Shown here: positions 24,849 through 35,593 of the stretch, piece after piece
How the letters are laid out: each line of letters opens with the position of its first letter
How positions within the stretch are numbered: the first letter of the stretch is position 1
Assembly: GCA_934728065.1 (NCBI GenBank)
Contig: CAKVDW010000005.1
Location: 1-64,000 of the forward strand
Direction of reading: 5' to 3'
Length of the DNA stretch: 64,000 nucleotides
From: an uncultured Campylobacter sp.
GTDB lineage: Bacteria; Campylobacterota; Campylobacteria; Campylobacterales; Campylobacteraceae
Notes under the pieces: generated by a model
What the model was told of the DNA's origin: nothing
Database searches by the model: none
The model's input: only the letters and a program-made list of their open reading frames with translations
Made by a program: the position numbers and the translations under genes

Positions 24849-25838
24849 TTAAATTGAGTTTTTAAAATTTTCTCCACCAAATTTAAGCAAGGCTGAACCC
24901 CACACAAAGCCACCGCCAAAAGCATCAAGCAAAAGTAAATCGCCTTTTTTGAGCTTTCCAGCCTCATAAGCCTCATTCATCGCCATAGGTATAGAAGCTG
25001 ATGAAGTGTTGCCAAATTTATCAATGGTTAAAATGCACTTATTATCAGGCAAACCTAAACGCTCTTGCACACTTTTGATAATGCGCAAATTTGCTTGGTG
25101 TGGGATAAAAAGGTCTATTTCTTCTGAATTGATGTGATTTTTTGACAAAATTTCAACCACACTGCTTTGCAAGGTTTGCACGGCTACCTTAAAAACTTCA
25201 TTGCCCTTCATTTTCATCATCAAGGGTGAAGAGCTGTTTGAATTTTGCGCCCTTTCTATCTTTAACAAATCCCCAAAATCCCCATTTGCTCCTGTATGAA
25301 TGTCGATGATGGGATATTCATCATCACAGCTTACAACAGCCGCACCAGCACCGTCTCCAAAAAGTATGCAAATGCTCCTGTCTGTATAATCCATAACAGA
25401 ACTCGTCTTTTCAGCTCCTACAATAAGAACATTTTTCTTAATCCCACTTTCTACAAGCGCCTTAGCCAACTCAAGCAGGTAAATAAAACCCGCACAAGCA
25501 GCAGATATATCAAAGGCACTTACGCCTTGTAAGCCCAAATTTGCAGCGATTTTACAAGCAGTTGATGGCATAGTAAAATAATCAGGACTTAAACTTGCTG
25601 TTATAACAGCATCAATGTCTTTAAGCTCTAAATTTGCCCTTTTTATCGCCAAAAGAGCAGCCTTTGTGCCTAAATCGCTTGATTTTTCATCATCTTTAGC
25701 CAAACGCCTTTCCTCGATACCTGTTCTTTTGAGTATCCATTCATCAGTAGTATCAACCATTTTTTCTAGGTCTTTGTTGCTTAAAATTTTTTCAGGCACA
25801 AAAGCGGCTATGCTTTTAAGAGAGGCTTTATTTTTCAA
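24849..25838 (-). CDS. fabH: beta-ketoacyl-ACP synthase III
   Basis: Starts fatty acid synthesis by condensing acetyl-CoA with malonyl-ACP. The product is 329 residues; the active-site cysteine is in [14 protein letters not shown], the histidine in [10 protein letters not shown] and the asparagine in [12 protein letters not shown]. No ATG fits the N-terminus. I chose TTG at 25838, giving [12 protein letters not shown] at 25847 is an alternative. Both overlap the end of plsX, so translation is coupled to it. Corresponds to Cj0328c in the plsX-fabH order of many bacteria. Confidence 0.92.
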   Translation of the reverse strand: MKNKASLKSIAAFVPEKILSNKDLEKMVDTTDEWILKRTGIEERRLAKDDEKSSDLGTKAALLAIKRANLELKDIDAVITASLSPDYFTMPSTACKIAANLGLQGVSAFDISAACAGFIYLLELAKALVESGIKKNVLIVGAEKTSSVMDYTDRSICILFGDGAGAAVVSCDDEYPIIDIHTGANGDFGDLLKIERAQNSNSSSPLMMKMKGNEVFKVAVQTLQSSVVEILSKNHINSEEIDLFIPHQANLRIIKSVQERLGLPDNKCILTIDKFGNTSSASIPMAMNEAYEAGKLKKGDLLLLDAFGGGFVWGSALLKFGGENFKNSI

Positions 25839-26814
25839 AGGCGACAAGCTCTCTTTCTATGATTTGATTGATATTTGATTCACTAAAATTTAGGGCTTGA
25901 AAAATGGCATTTTTAATGGCTCTTTCATCGCTTTTTCCGTGCGAAATGATAACACAGCCATTTACGCCAAGTAAAGGCGCGCCACCATATTCTTGCCAAT
26001 CAATTTGCTTTTTAAGTTTTTTAAAGCTTGATTTCATCAACATAGCCCCACACATAGCAAAAAATGATGATTTAATGTGCTTTTTAAGTATATCAAAAAT
26101 AGCCGTAGCCGTTCCCTCACAGGCTTTAAGTATAATGTTTCCGCTAAAACCATCGCAAACTAAAACATCAATTTTGCCATTAAAAATATCTTTACCTTCC
26201 GCATTACCCACAAAATTAGGAAGTTTTTTTAGTAATTGATGAGTTTCTTTGGTCAGCTCATTGCCCTTGCCCTCTTCTTCTCCATTTGAAAGCAAGGCTA
26301 CACGAGGCTTTTGAATGCTCATAAGCTCTTTAGCGTAAGCTTCTCCCATAATGGCAAATTGAAACAAATATTCGCTTTTGCAGTCTGTATTTGCTCCAAC
26401 ATCTAAAAAAAGCGTTTTGCCTGAAACATTTGGCATTAAAGTCGCTATGGCTGGACGAGAAACATTTTGAAGTCTGCCTAAACGAAGTGTTGCTAAAGAC
26501 ATAGTTGCTCCACTATGCCCAGCAGAAACTAGGGCTTGAACCTTTTTTTCACGCAAAAGTTCAATACTCTTATAAATCGTGCTTTGTTTGTATTTTAAAG
26601 CTTCAGTAGCACTTTCTTCCATAGGAAAAACCTCATTCGCCTCCTCATAGCTTACAAATTTCCTCAAATTTTGTGGAATTTGTGGTTCAATCAAAGAACG
26701 AGTGCCGACCAAAACAGCATTAAAAGGCTTTTCTTTCAATGCCTGTATCAAACCAGCAACAATAGGTTTTTCGCCAAAATCCCCGCCCATAGCGTCTATA
26801 GCAACGCTTATCAT
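25828..26814 (-). CDS. plsX: phosphate acyltransferase PlsX
   Basis: Converts acyl-ACP to acyl-phosphate for phospholipid synthesis at the membrane surface. 328 residues with the start [25 protein letters not shown] and [13 protein letters not shown]. It corresponds to Cj0329c and lies three bases after rpmF, an arrangement common across bacteria that ties membrane-lipid and ribosome genes together. Confidence 0.95.
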   Translation of the reverse strand: MISVAIDAMGGDFGEKPIVAGLIQALKEKPFNAVLVGTRSLIEPQIPQNLRKFVSYEEANEVFPMEESATEALKYKQSTIYKSIELLREKKVQALVSAGHSGATMSLATLRLGRLQNVSRPAIATLMPNVSGKTLFLDVGANTDCKSEYLFQFAIMGEAYAKELMSIQKPRVALLSNGEEEGKGNELTKETHQLLKKLPNFVGNAEGKDIFNGKIDVLVCDGFSGNIILKACEGTATAIFDILKKHIKSSFFAMCGAMLMKSSFKKLKKQIDWQEYGGAPLLGVNGCVIISHGKSDERAIKNAIFQALNFSESNINQIIERELVAFEK

Positions 26815-26817
26815 CGT

Positions 26818-26964
26818 TTAATACTCTTTTGTGAGTGGATTAACTCGGTGCGGCATCTTATAAGTGCCGTCTTTATCTTTTACGGGCATAGGAAGGCTCA
26901 CTTTATAATGCGTTCTACGCTTTGCTGCACGAGTCTTACTTACCCTTCTCTTTGGAACAGCCAT
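26818..26964 (-). CDS. rpmF: 50S ribosomal protein L32
   Basis: A 48-residue ribosomal protein, read on the minus strand as [20 protein letters not shown] followed by a basic segment and ending VNPLTKEY. The start MAVPKRR is diagnostic for L32. This is the variant without the four zinc-binding cysteines. An AAAGGAG site precedes the ATG, and plsX starts three bases downstream. Confidence 0.95.
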   Translation of the reverse strand: MAVPKRRVSKTRAAKRRTHYKVSLPMPVKDKDGTYKMPHRVNPLTKEY

Positions 26965-26983
26965 TTTATCTCCTTTAGTTTAA

Positions 26984-27337
26984 TTAGTCCTTACAATCAT
27001 CACAATAAAAATAATCGCTCAAATAACTTTCAAGCTCACTCACGCCAAGCTCTATGAGGTCAATTTGCCCATCAAAAAACTCGACAACATCGCTTAATCT
27101 ACCCTCTTCATCTTTGAAAATTCCATCACTTATTAAAAGTTTGACATTTTCGTTGATTTCAAGTTCCATTTCGCGCCCACAAGAATCACAAGCTCTATAA
27201 ACAAAGCCTTTCATTTTCATTTCAAGCTCCGCAAGCAAGCTATCTTTCTTTTTTAGCTCGCCCTCAAAAACCACATTTTCAAGGTTTAACCTAAAAGGGT
27301 AAGCCACCAAACCAAGTTTAGAAAAAGGAATTTTCAT
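26984..27337 (-). CDS. DUF177/YceD-family protein
   Basis: A 117-residue protein of the YceD (DUF177) family, which in most bacteria sits upstream of rpmF and has a suspected part in 23S rRNA processing or accumulation. It has two CxxC pairs, ACDSCGREM and YCDDCKD, which could bind zinc. It ends 19 bases before rpmF and begins one base after ndk. It corresponds to Cj0331c. Confidence 0.88.
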   Translation of the reverse strand: MKIPFSKLGLVAYPFRLNLENVVFEGELKKKDSLLAELEMKMKGFVYRACDSCGREMELEINENVKLLISDGIFKDEEGRLSDVVEFFDGQIDLIELGVSELESYLSDYFYCDDCKD

Positions 27338-27751
27338 TTAAGAAAGTTCGTTATCTTTAAAGAAAAATTCAATTTCTATCTTTGCATTTTCCAAGCTATC
27401 ACTTCCGTGAACTGCATTGGCGTCTATGCTTTGGGCAAAATCAGCTCTTATAGTGCCTGATTTTGCTTCTTTTGGATTAGTCGCTCCCATAAGCTCCCTG
27501 TTTTTAAGCACGGCATTATCCCCCTCAAGCACGGAAACAACCACAGGACCACTTATCATAAATTCAACCAAATCTTTAAAAAAAGGTCTATCTTTATGCA
27601 CAGCGTAAAAATTCTGCGCCTGCTCCTTGCTGAGCCAAATTTTTTTCATCGCCACTATGCGAAGTCCATTGCTTTCAAAGCGGTCTAAAATTTTTCCAAT
27701 AACTTGCTTTTTCACTGCATCAGGCTTGATGATAGATAAAGTTTTTTCCAA
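27338..27751 (-). CDS. ndk: nucleoside diphosphate kinase
   Basis: Balances nucleoside triphosphates through a phosphohistidine. 137 residues; the catalytic His115 is in [13 protein letters not shown], and [10 protein letters not shown] opens the ferredoxin-like fold. First gene of the ndk-DUF177-rpmF-plsX-fabH run; it corresponds to Cj0332c. Confidence 0.95.
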   Translation of the reverse strand: MEKTLSIIKPDAVKKQVIGKILDRFESNGLRIVAMKKIWLSKEQAQNFYAVHKDRPFFKDLVEFMISGPVVVSVLEGDNAVLKNRELMGATNPKEAKSGTIRADFAQSIDANAVHGSDSLENAKIEIEFFFKDNELS

Positions 27752-27839
27752 GCTATCTCTCCTTGTTTTAAATTTATAAACATAGCATTATATCTTTTTT
27801 TCTTTAAAAAAATTTTAATCCTCAATGAATATTTGTTTA

Positions 27840-28487
27840 TTAATGTTTAAAATCTTTCAAATCCTTGCTCGTGCCTATAAGAATAACATTATCGCCTTTA
27901 TTTACAAGAGTTGTTTCTAGGTCAGGAAACATTATCCAATCATTTGGACCCTCTTTATAGGCAACTATCTTCATATTTTGCGCCACTTGTTTAAGGCTAT
28001 AACCAACTAAACTATCATCGACAAGGATTTTCACAGCCTTTATGGTATTTGGCGACAAATCAACCACTTCAAATTCAGCTTCAGTGATAAATTCTTTCGC
28101 AAGTCGCACAGCACTTTCTTTTTCAGGATAAATCACCCGAGATGAGCCAAGTTTTGAAAGAATTTGTCCGTGAATTTGAGAAGTGGCTTTGGTGATGATA
28201 GTTTCTACGCCTATTTCTTTAAGCGCCATTAGAGTAAGTATGCTTTTTTCAATACTTTCGCCAATGCTTACGATGACTATATCGATATTATGAAAGCCAG
28301 CTTCTTTAAGAGCTGTTACGCTGGTTGAATCCAAAATATAAGCACAAGAAACCTTATCTTGCAATGTTTTAAGCTGTTCTTCATTTTTATCAGCAATAAT
28401 AACACTCTCCCCAGCATTAAGCAACTCGCCAGCAACCACAGAGCCAAATTTACCAAGCCCTATAATACCATAAGTTTTATTTTTCAT
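27840..28487 (-). CDS. ktrA: potassium channel regulatory subunit KtrA/TrkA type
   Basis: Cytoplasmic gating ring of the Ktr potassium uptake system. 215 residues: an N-terminal RCK nucleotide-binding domain with GLGKFGSVVAGEL and ADKNEEQL, and a C-terminal RCK_C domain with SLVGYSLKQV. Its ATG overlaps the ktrB stop by four bases. It corresponds to Cj1284c or its pair, depending on the naming used. Confidence 0.9.
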   Translation of the reverse strand: MKNKTYGIIGLGKFGSVVAGELLNAGESVIIADKNEEQLKTLQDKVSCAYILDSTSVTALKEAGFHNIDIVIVSIGESIEKSILTLMALKEIGVETIITKATSQIHGQILSKLGSSRVIYPEKESAVRLAKEFITEAEFEVVDLSPNTIKAVKILVDDSLVGYSLKQVAQNMKIVAYKEGPNDWIMFPDLETTLVNKGDNVILIGTSKDLKDFKH

Positions 28488-29854
28488 AAATAGATTCTCC
28501 CTTCAGGATATTTAAGATATTTTTCTTTTTCTTTGGTGAATATCGTCATCAAAAAGGCAAAAACGCCTATCCGCCCGCTTATCATCAAAATAATAATCAC
28601 AAATTTAGCCTCATTGCCAAATAAAGCACTCAAGGACAAAGAGCCTCCATCTCCAACAGAAAAGCCTACTGTAGCAAAAGCTGAAGTGGTTTCAAATAAA
28701 ATGGCAATAAAGCGAAAATCGTCCTCTAATAATGATAAAATCAAAACACAAATCACCACATAAACAGTAGAGCCAACAGCGATAACAAAGGCTCTTTTTA
28801 CAGTCTCTTCTGAAATTTCATAGTTAAAAATTCTTATCCTGCCGCTTTTAATGACCCAATAAGTATAAATAAGCAAAACAGCCGCTGTGGTTACCTTTAT
28901 GCCACCGCTAGTGCCACCAGGTCCTCCTCCAATGACCATAAACAAAGAGCCAAAAAACAAGCTTGCATCTCTAAAAGTGCCTAAATCCAAAGAATTAAAG
29001 CCTGAGGTTCTATAATTTATCGCTGTAAAATAAGAACTTAAAATCTTATCAAACAAAGACAACTCGCCCAAACTTTTGGCATTTGAATACTCAAATAAAA
29101 ATATAACCAAAGTAGCAAAAACAATCAAAATCCCCGAGCTGACCAAAACAAGTCTGGTATGAACGCTTAATCTTTCCAACCTTTTTGTTTGAAACAAATA
29201 AAGCTCAAGCAAAACGATATATCCTATACCGCCAATTAAAACTAAGGTTGTGATGATGAAATTTACCCAAAAATCGCTACGATAAGCCATTATCCCTGTT
29301 TCAAAAATGCTAAAACCGCCATTATTAAAGGCTGAAACAGAGTGAAACAAACCAGCCCAAAGAGCCTCCTCAAAACTCATATCTAAGGCAAAACGCAGGG
29401 TTAAAAGCACTGCACCGATAAGTTCAGCCGCAAAAACAAAGATAAGAATTTTCTTTAAAAAGTCAATAACCCCTTCCATATGTGGATAAATGAGCGATTC
29501 TTTGAGCATATTTCTTTCGTTAAAGCCTATTTTTTTGCGTATAAGCACATAAAAAAATACTCCAAGCCCCATATAACCAAGTCCGCCAATTTGTATCAAA
29601 AACAAAATGATAGCCTGTCCTGTGAAAGTAAAGTCTAAAGCCGTATTTTTAACTATTAAGCCCGTCATACTCACAGCAGAAGTAGCTGTAAATAAAGCGT
29701 CCATAAAGCTTATAGGCGTTTTGCTTACCCCATCAAGTCTAAGCAAAAAAGCTCCTATAACAGCGATAATGACATAGCCTGAAAATAAAAATCGAACCGT
29801 TCGTCTGTCAAAATTCGTTTGTTTCAAAAAAACTCCATTTATAAAGTAAAACAT
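28484..29854 (-). CDS. ktrB: potassium uptake membrane subunit KtrB/TrkH type
   Basis: A 456-residue polytopic transporter with four pore repeats. Selectivity-filter segments are visible as ATSAVSMTGL, HSVSAFNNGGFS, NYRTSGFNS and TTSAFATVGFS, with the gate-region GGGPGGTSGG in the third repeat. It works with KtrA, which follows with a four-base overlap, to take up potassium with sodium or protons. Confidence 0.92.
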   Translation of the reverse strand: MFYFINGVFLKQTNFDRRTVRFLFSGYVIIAVIGAFLLRLDGVSKTPISFMDALFTATSAVSMTGLIVKNTALDFTFTGQAIILFLIQIGGLGYMGLGVFFYVLIRKKIGFNERNMLKESLIYPHMEGVIDFLKKILIFVFAAELIGAVLLTLRFALDMSFEEALWAGLFHSVSAFNNGGFSIFETGIMAYRSDFWVNFIITTLVLIGGIGYIVLLELYLFQTKRLERLSVHTRLVLVSSGILIVFATLVIFLFEYSNAKSLGELSLFDKILSSYFTAINYRTSGFNSLDLGTFRDASLFFGSLFMVIGGGPGGTSGGIKVTTAAVLLIYTYWVIKSGRIRIFNYEISEETVKRAFVIAVGSTVYVVICVLILSLLEDDFRFIAILFETTSAFATVGFSVGDGGSLSLSALFGNEAKFVIIILMISGRIGVFAFLMTIFTKEKEKYLKYPEGRIYL

Positions 29855-29917
29855 AAATTTTACTACTAAAAATATAAAAATAAACTAAAACTTTATTTTA
29901 CTTTAAAAAAAATAAGC

Positions 29918-29923
29918 TATAAT
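29918..29923 (+). promoter_or_regulatory. -10 box for tRNA-Phe
   Basis: TATAAT 17 bases upstream of the mature tRNA 5' end, in a T/A-rich region. Confidence 0.55.
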
Positions 29924-29939
29924 TTTAATTTACTTTTGT

Positions 29940-30015
29940 GGTTGGATAGCTCAGTCGGTAGAGCAGCAGACTGAAAATCTGCGTGTCGGCAGTTCGATTC
30001 TGCCTCTAACCACCA
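29940..30015 (+). tRNA. tRNA-Phe (anticodon GAA)
   Basis: A 76-base cloverleaf: acceptor arms GGTTGGA and TCTAACC, D arm with TAGCTCAGTCGGTAGAGCA, anticodon loop CTGAAAA with GAA, T loop GTTCGATTC, and an encoded CCA end. The end abuts the stop codon of the opposite-strand pepP gene with no spacing. The gene stands alone between ktrB and pepP. Confidence 0.95.
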
Positions 30016-31800
30016 TTATTTAACCTTTCTTTTAAGCCAGCTCAAGGCTTGTCCCTTTAAATGCGGAGAAAGAGCCTTAAACACCCTTTGATGATACTTG
30101 TTAAGCCACGATTTCTCAGTCTTATCAAGCAACGAAAAATCAATCAAATTCCGCTCAAAAGGACAAAGAGTAAGCGTCTCAAAACACAAAAATTCGCCAA
30201 ATCCCTTTTCTCTAGTATTTGCACTTGCTATGACAACAAGATTTTCAAGCCGAATGCCCCATTTCCCCTGTCTATAAACACCCGGTTCAATAGAGCTTAT
30301 CATACCTACACGAGCTTTGTTGTGAGTATTTGTAGCTGAAAATTGCGAAATAGCAACGGGTGCTTGATGCACACTTAAAAAATACCCTACTCCGTGTCCT
30401 GTGCCGTGCATATACTCAAGCCCTTGTTCCCATAAATTTGCCCTTGCAAGCGTATCAAGTGAGGATAAGGCTACGCTTTTAGGAAAAGTCGCACGACTTA
30501 GGGCTATTAAAGCTTTTAAAACAAGCGTATAATCTCGCTTTTGCGCCCTATTTACCTTACCAACAGGCACAACGCGCGTTATATCTGTCGTGCCGTTTTG
30601 ATACTGTGCGCCAGAATCTACAAGCAACAAGCCATTTCCTTGAATTTTAGAGTATTTTTTCTTGCTCGCTTGATAATGCGGCAGGGCTGAGTTAGCATTA
30701 AAGCCTGCTATAGTAGCAAATGAGTTGCAAAAATAAAGAGGTGATTTGGCTCGAAATGCTGAAATTTTAGCATCTATATCGAGTTCATCAAGCTTTTCTC
30801 CCCTTTTTATCATCTTTTCAAAATATGAAAAAAATTCACACAAGGCTATGCCGTCTGCTATCATCGCGTTTTTAATGTGCTTGAGTTCTTTGGCATTTTT
30901 ACACGCTTTCATTAGCAAGGTAGGATTACAAGCTTTAATGAGTTTGTTTTGATTTTGTTTAAATTCTTGGGCGATAAAAACGCTGGTATTTTTTGGGTCT
31001 ATTAGGATTTTAGCATTTTTAAGCCCCCTTAAAACTTCTTGAACGCTTTCATATTCACAAAGCCTAAAGCCTTGTTTTTTAAGCTTTAGGGCAAGTTGTT
31101 GGTCGATTTTTGAGCTATCAACAAAAAGTGTGGCTGATTTTTCATCAATGAGCAAAAAGGACAAAAAAACGGGATTGTAAGCAATGTCAAGCCCACGCAA
31201 ATTTGTAAGATAGGCTATATCATCAAGTAAAGAAATAAAATGATGCGTTGCTCCTTGCTCGCGCATTTGCTCGCGAACCTTGCTGAGTTTTTGTGCCACA
31301 CTCTCGCCTTGATATATAGTTTTTTGCTCAAAAATTATAGACTTTGGCAAGGGTGGGCTTTTAAAAAGCTCGCTCAATAAATCCTTAAAAATAAGTTTGA
31401 GTTTTTTTGGCTTAAAGGCTTTTTTCAACTCCTTTGCCGAATTTAAAGACAAATGCTTTGGATTTACGCCAACTAAGGAATCTTTCTTAAGAGTTTCAAC
31501 AAGAAAATTTGAAAAATTATGCTGTGAGCTTTGTTTTTCAAGCACTATCCCACTGCCTATAAGCTCTTGTTCGGCTTGAAGCCAATAACGACCGTCTGTA
31601 AAAAGATGAGCCGCATTTGCAAACACTATTAAAACGCCTGCTGAACCTGTAAAACCACTCACAAAAGCTCTGTGCGCAAAACATTCTGGCAAATACTCAT
31701 TAAAATGAATGTCTGCTGTTGGCACGACAAAGGCGCTTAAATTTTCCCTTTTCATCAACTCTTGCAAAGCCTTTACGCGATTAGCATAGACATTTGACAT
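30016..31800 (-). CDS. pepP: Xaa-Pro aminopeptidase (M24 family)
   Basis: A 594-residue, three-domain aminopeptidase P that removes an N-terminal residue before proline. Two creatinase-type N-terminal domains precede the pita-bread catalytic domain, where the metal ligands lie in VDSGAQYQNGTTDITR, HGTGHGVGYFLSVHQ and SIEPGVYR. It corresponds to Cj0653c. Its stop codon touches the tRNA-Phe 3' end on the other strand. Confidence 0.9.
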   Translation of the reverse strand: MSNVYANRVKALQELMKRENLSAFVVPTADIHFNEYLPECFAHRAFVSGFTGSAGVLIVFANAAHLFTDGRYWLQAEQELIGSGIVLEKQSSQHNFSNFLVETLKKDSLVGVNPKHLSLNSAKELKKAFKPKKLKLIFKDLLSELFKSPPLPKSIIFEQKTIYQGESVAQKLSKVREQMREQGATHHFISLLDDIAYLTNLRGLDIAYNPVFLSFLLIDEKSATLFVDSSKIDQQLALKLKKQGFRLCEYESVQEVLRGLKNAKILIDPKNTSVFIAQEFKQNQNKLIKACNPTLLMKACKNAKELKHIKNAMIADGIALCEFFSYFEKMIKRGEKLDELDIDAKISAFRAKSPLYFCNSFATIAGFNANSALPHYQASKKKYSKIQGNGLLLVDSGAQYQNGTTDITRVVPVGKVNRAQKRDYTLVLKALIALSRATFPKSVALSSLDTLARANLWEQGLEYMHGTGHGVGYFLSVHQAPVAISQFSATNTHNKARVGMISSIEPGVYRQGKWGIRLENLVVIASANTREKGFGEFLCFETLTLCPFERNLIDFSLLDKTEKSWLNKYHQRVFKALSPHLKGQALSWLKRKVK

Positions 31801-31907
31801 TATTATCCTTTGTGAAATTCTGGCTAAATCTAGCGCATTTAAATTGATAAATCATAGCAATTTTAAAAACCAAACCCTAGAAAAGGCTTAAAAATTTGCA
31901 TTTTAAC

Positions 31908-32732
<825 letters not shown>

Positions 32733-33416
32733 TTATCCTTTGATGAGTTTGATGAAATTGCTTGCTTTAAGCGCGGCTGAGCCGATGAGAACGCCACCAC
32801 AATGCTGTAAAGCTAAAATTTCTTTGATACTGCTTTCATTTACGCTGCCGCCATAAAGCAATTTTGCGCTTGTTTTTTCGCGCAAAAAGGCTAAAATTTC
32901 GCCTATGTCTTTTAAATTTGCGCTCACTCCCGTGCCGATAGAGTAAATAGGCTCGTAAGCGATGATGAGCTTATCATACTCTAAATCCACGCTTTCAAGC
33001 TGTGCGCTTAAAAATGCCTTTGTCTTGCCCTCGCTTTTGATTTTCGCATCCTCGCCCACGCAAAAGATGATTTGATAGCCTTGCGCTTTGGCGAAGTCAA
33101 ATTTAGCCTTGATGAGCTTTTCGCTTTCAGCAAGCAAAACTCGCCGCTCTGAATGTCCGATTAAAACGCACTCAATGCCAAATTCGTCTAAATGCTCTTT
33201 GCCGATTTCGCCTGTGAATGCGCCGTTTATGCAAGGGTAGAAATTTTGCGCACCCTGTGTGAAATTTAACGCCTTTGCAACAAAGGCGACACTTGGGGGG
33301 AAAACGATGATTTCATCGCCGTTTGCGTGCGTTTTTAAAAAGGCATTTAGCTCATCAGCATAATTTTCAAAACTTGCTTTGTTGTGGTTGCACTTTAAAT
33401 TTGCTGCGTAAATCAT
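32733..33416 (-). CDS. tpiA: triosephosphate isomerase
   Basis: Interconverts dihydroxyacetone phosphate and glyceraldehyde 3-phosphate. At 227 residues it is shorter than the usual 250, as in other campylobacters. Catalytic residues are the histidine in IGHSERR and the glutamate in [11 protein letters not shown], with the N-terminal [10 protein letters not shown]. It corresponds to Cj1401c, whose next neighbour in C. jejuni is pgk; here an 8-kb island separates them. The 260 bases after its start (33417-33677) hold no gene, only A/T-rich DNA with a TATAAA box near 33623. Confidence 0.93.
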   Translation of the reverse strand: MIYAANLKCNHNKASFENYADELNAFLKTHANGDEIIVFPPSVAFVAKALNFTQGAQNFYPCINGAFTGEIGKEHLDEFGIECVLIGHSERRVLLAESEKLIKAKFDFAKAQGYQIIFCVGEDAKIKSEGKTKAFLSAQLESVDLEYDKLIIAYEPIYSIGTGVSANLKDIGEILAFLREKTSAKLLYGGSVNESSIKEILALQHCGGVLIGSAALKASNFIKLIKG

Positions 33417-33677
33417 CTTTTATCCTTTCTTTAAAATTTGCAAAAATTCCTACAAAATTTTTTAATTATGTTAGCAATACCGTTTTAATGGATTGATAAA
33501 ATATCACAAAAAATTTATAAAAATATATAAATTTTCACTCAAAAGGACAAAATTTGCTTTATTGTTTTGCTTTTAAATTTCTCATCAAAAAACCGCATTC
33601 ATTAAATTTTCAGCAAAAATACTATAAAATTTCACTCAAAAATTTATAAACCAAAACATTAAAAAAGGCAAAACGCA

Positions 33678-34563
33678 ATGACACCATCGCCAAAAGCACC
33701 AAAAGACAGTTCAGCTACAAGAATACTTCTCATCATCAAAGCACTTATCAACGGCAAAGACATAGATACTTTAAGTCAAAAGGACTTTGACTTTGATATA
33801 AGCAAACGCACCTTTCAAAGAGACATTAAAAAGATAAAAGACTTTTTTACTGAAAAGAATGCGAATTTACAAGAGGGGGGGGGGGTTGCAAAAACCATTC
33901 AAAAATTTGCCACTTTAAGTGGTATCAAATCCCTTTATCCTACACTTGATGAATACTTTCTGGCTGAATTTTTAGACGATAACACAAATTTCATTTATCA
34001 CATAAGCCCAAGTTCTTATGCTAAGACAAACCCGCAGCTTTTTGATGATCTTTCATCAGCCATACTCAAACACACTGTTTTAAGCTTTGAGTATAAGGAC
34101 AAGCAAAGAGAAGTAAAGCCTTATGAGCTTTCTCACATACAAAGGCATTTGGTATCTTATCGCTGATGAAAAGGATACTCTTAAACACTTTGCCTTTAAC
34201 AAGCTCAAAAATGTCAAATTTTTAGATAAAACCTTTACTTTAAAAGCTAAATTTGTCAGCCAACTTCAAAAGAAGCAAGATTTATGGCTTTGTCAAAATC
34301 CCAAAAACGCCTTACTTCACATAAAACCCAAAGCCAAAGAATATTTTTTAAGAAAACCCCTACCACAAAACTTTCATATCGTAAAAGATAGCGAGCAAGG
34401 CTTGCTTGTGCGCGTGAGCTTTGCCTTTGATGATGAGCTTTTTAAGCTTGTTAAAACTTGGCTTCCTTACATAAGCATAAAAGAACCAAAACAAATGCAA
34501 GATGAGTTTGAAAACATTTTAAAAGAGTATTTAAAAGAAAGTGAAAAAGATGATGAAATATAA
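33678..34563 (+). pseudogene. WYL-domain transcription regulator, frameshifted
   Basis: Two overlapping frames together encode one regulator. The first (33678-34166) has a DeoR-type helix-turn-helix start (TRILLIIKALINGKDIDTL, then SKRTFQRDIKKIKDFF) and runs into the WYL domain as KDKQREVKPYEL. The second (from about 34131 to 34563) continues it as TYKGIWYLIADEKDTLKHF. Dropping one T from the TTT at 34129-34131 joins them as VKPYELLTYKGIWYLI, so an extra T appears to break the gene. A G11 tract at 33875-33885 lies in the first part and is in frame. WYL proteins often repress defence islands; this one is well placed to control the genes behind it. Sequencing error cannot be excluded. Confidence 0.8.
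33875..33885 (+). repeat. G11 homopolymer in the WYL regulator
   Basis: Eleven G residues within the coding region, between NANLQE and VAKTIQKF, read as Gly-Gly-Gly plus flanking codons. Poly-G tracts of 8-11 are the standard phase-variation elements of Campylobacter. At this length the frame is preserved across the tract. Confidence 0.9.
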
Positions 34564-34716
34564 AAACAAAGGGGGAATGAAAATGTAATAAAACTATGGT
34601 TTTTTGCAAGCACAATTAAGGCATAAATTTTAGTCAAAATCCTAAAATTTATTAATGACTTGGCTTGTCATTAATGCTTGTCATTTTGCTTTGTCGTAAT
34701 GAAGCGTTATATTCTT

Positions 34717-35052
34717 TGTCATACTGAGGCTTTAGCCGAAGTATCCAAAAACACTTTACATTGTCATACTGAGCTTTCGCAAGAAAGCGAAGTATCCATA
34801 AATTTAAAAAGTTTGTCTTAATTTCTTTGTGGATATTTCGCCTACGGCTCAATATGACAAGAGAAAATAACTCAATATGACAGTGTGGCGGTGTGGATTT
34901 TTTTGCTGTGGCTTGCGCCTTGCAACCCGTTGGGTCGCCTTTTTGCAAAAGGCTTAAAATGATAATACGGGTTTTCGCTTTGTGCTAACGCATTTTGCTC
35001 AAAATGACAAAAACCAAAGTTTGTCATACTGAGGCTTTAGCCGAAGTATCCA
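34717..35052 (+). repeat. cluster of dispersed hairpin repeats (copy 1)
   Basis: The gene-free stretch from 34564 to 35197 contains several copies of a 28-37 base unit that starts TGTCATA(C/T)TGAG and ends GAAGTATCCA or GAAATATCC. Copies: 34717-34747 (core GGCTTTAGCC), 34762-34798 (core hairpin GCTTTC-GCAA-GAAAGC), inverted at 34831-34859 (core GCCGTAGGC) and 35022-35052. The 34762 and 34831 copies face each other, like paired REP units. The same family recurs near 40.1 kb and 59.7-60.2 kb. Confidence 0.85.
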
Positions 35053-35197
35053 TACATAAAACGGAATTTGTGGATTTTTGTGCTGTGGCTACGCCTTGCA
35101 ATCCGCCTAGTCGCTAACGCTCAAAATGACAAAATTTACAGAAGCATTGAAACGAAATTTGTAAAAATTTAAAAAATTTTTACGAGAGGTGCAAAAA

Positions 35198-35229
35198 CGA
35201 CATTATGTGTCGCAGGGCTGTGTTACAAT
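35198..35229 (+). promoter_or_regulatory. operator dyad and promoter, copy 1
   Basis: CGACA-TTATG-TGTCG at 35198-35212 is a perfect 5-bp dyad with a 5-base spacer; TACAAT at 35224-35229 is the -10 box. The dyad covers the place of a -35 element, so a bound protein would block RNA polymerase. The same dyad, spacing and -10 box occur at 40369-40400. Confidence 0.7.
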
Positions 35230-35233
35230 GAGA

Positions 35234-35316
35234 TTGTTTAAACGAAAATTTGTGCTTTAAAAAAGCGTGAAAAAGTGGCTAAAAGCGTTATTAAAGCCAA
35301 ATGTTCGTTTAAACAA
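35234..35316 (+). repeat. leader inverted repeat, copy 1
   Basis: TTGTTTAAACGAAAATTTG (35234-35252) is matched by CAAATGTTCGTTTAAACAA (35298-35316), its reverse complement with one mismatch, 45 bases apart. Both arms lie in the transcribed leader, the second just before the AAGGAG ribosome binding site of the gene at 35338. The RNA could fold into a long hairpin. Confidence 0.75.
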
Positions 35317-35337
35317 AATTTTACACAAGGAGTAAAA

Positions 35338-35583
35338 ATGCAAGTTATGTTGAGATTTTTTGTGTGTCCAAAGTGCAAAAAAGAAAGCGAAGTGCTTTTT
35401 CACACCTTTCAGTGGGTTGATATAGAAAAAGGTTTCAAACCGCCACAATGCGATGAAAATGCGGAGTATAAAGATGGTTTTATATACTGCAAAAGTTGCG
35501 GTGTGCGTATGAAAGAAAAGCTATCTGCGTTTTCTGTGGTGGTAGATAAAATCGAAAGATTTATCAAAAGCCTTTTCAAATGA
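35338..35583 (+). CDS. small zinc-ribbon protein with C-terminal amphipathic helix
   Basis: An 81-residue protein with cysteine pairs CPKC (10-13) and CKSC (51-54) and one more cysteine at 38, a probable zinc ribbon. The last 20 residues (AFSVVVDKIERFIKSLFK) look like an amphipathic helix. I chose the ATG at 35338 because it follows an AAGGAG site; an in-frame start at 35275 lies within the leader inverted repeat. The protein resembles in plan the 63-residue protein at 39542, which also has two CxxC pairs and ends in KSIFKPNK. Function unknown. Confidence 0.75.
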   Translation: MQVMLRFFVCPKCKKESEVLFHTFQWVDIEKGFKPPQCDENAEYKDGFIYCKSCGVRMKEKLSAFSVVVDKIERFIKSLFK

Positions 35584-35593
35584 CAAACAAAGC

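Noticed and set aside
34717..35052. Possible CRISPR array from repeated 31-37 base units
   Set aside because: The units occur in both orientations, with unequal spacing and variable centres, and there are no cas genes. They fit dispersed palindromic repeats.
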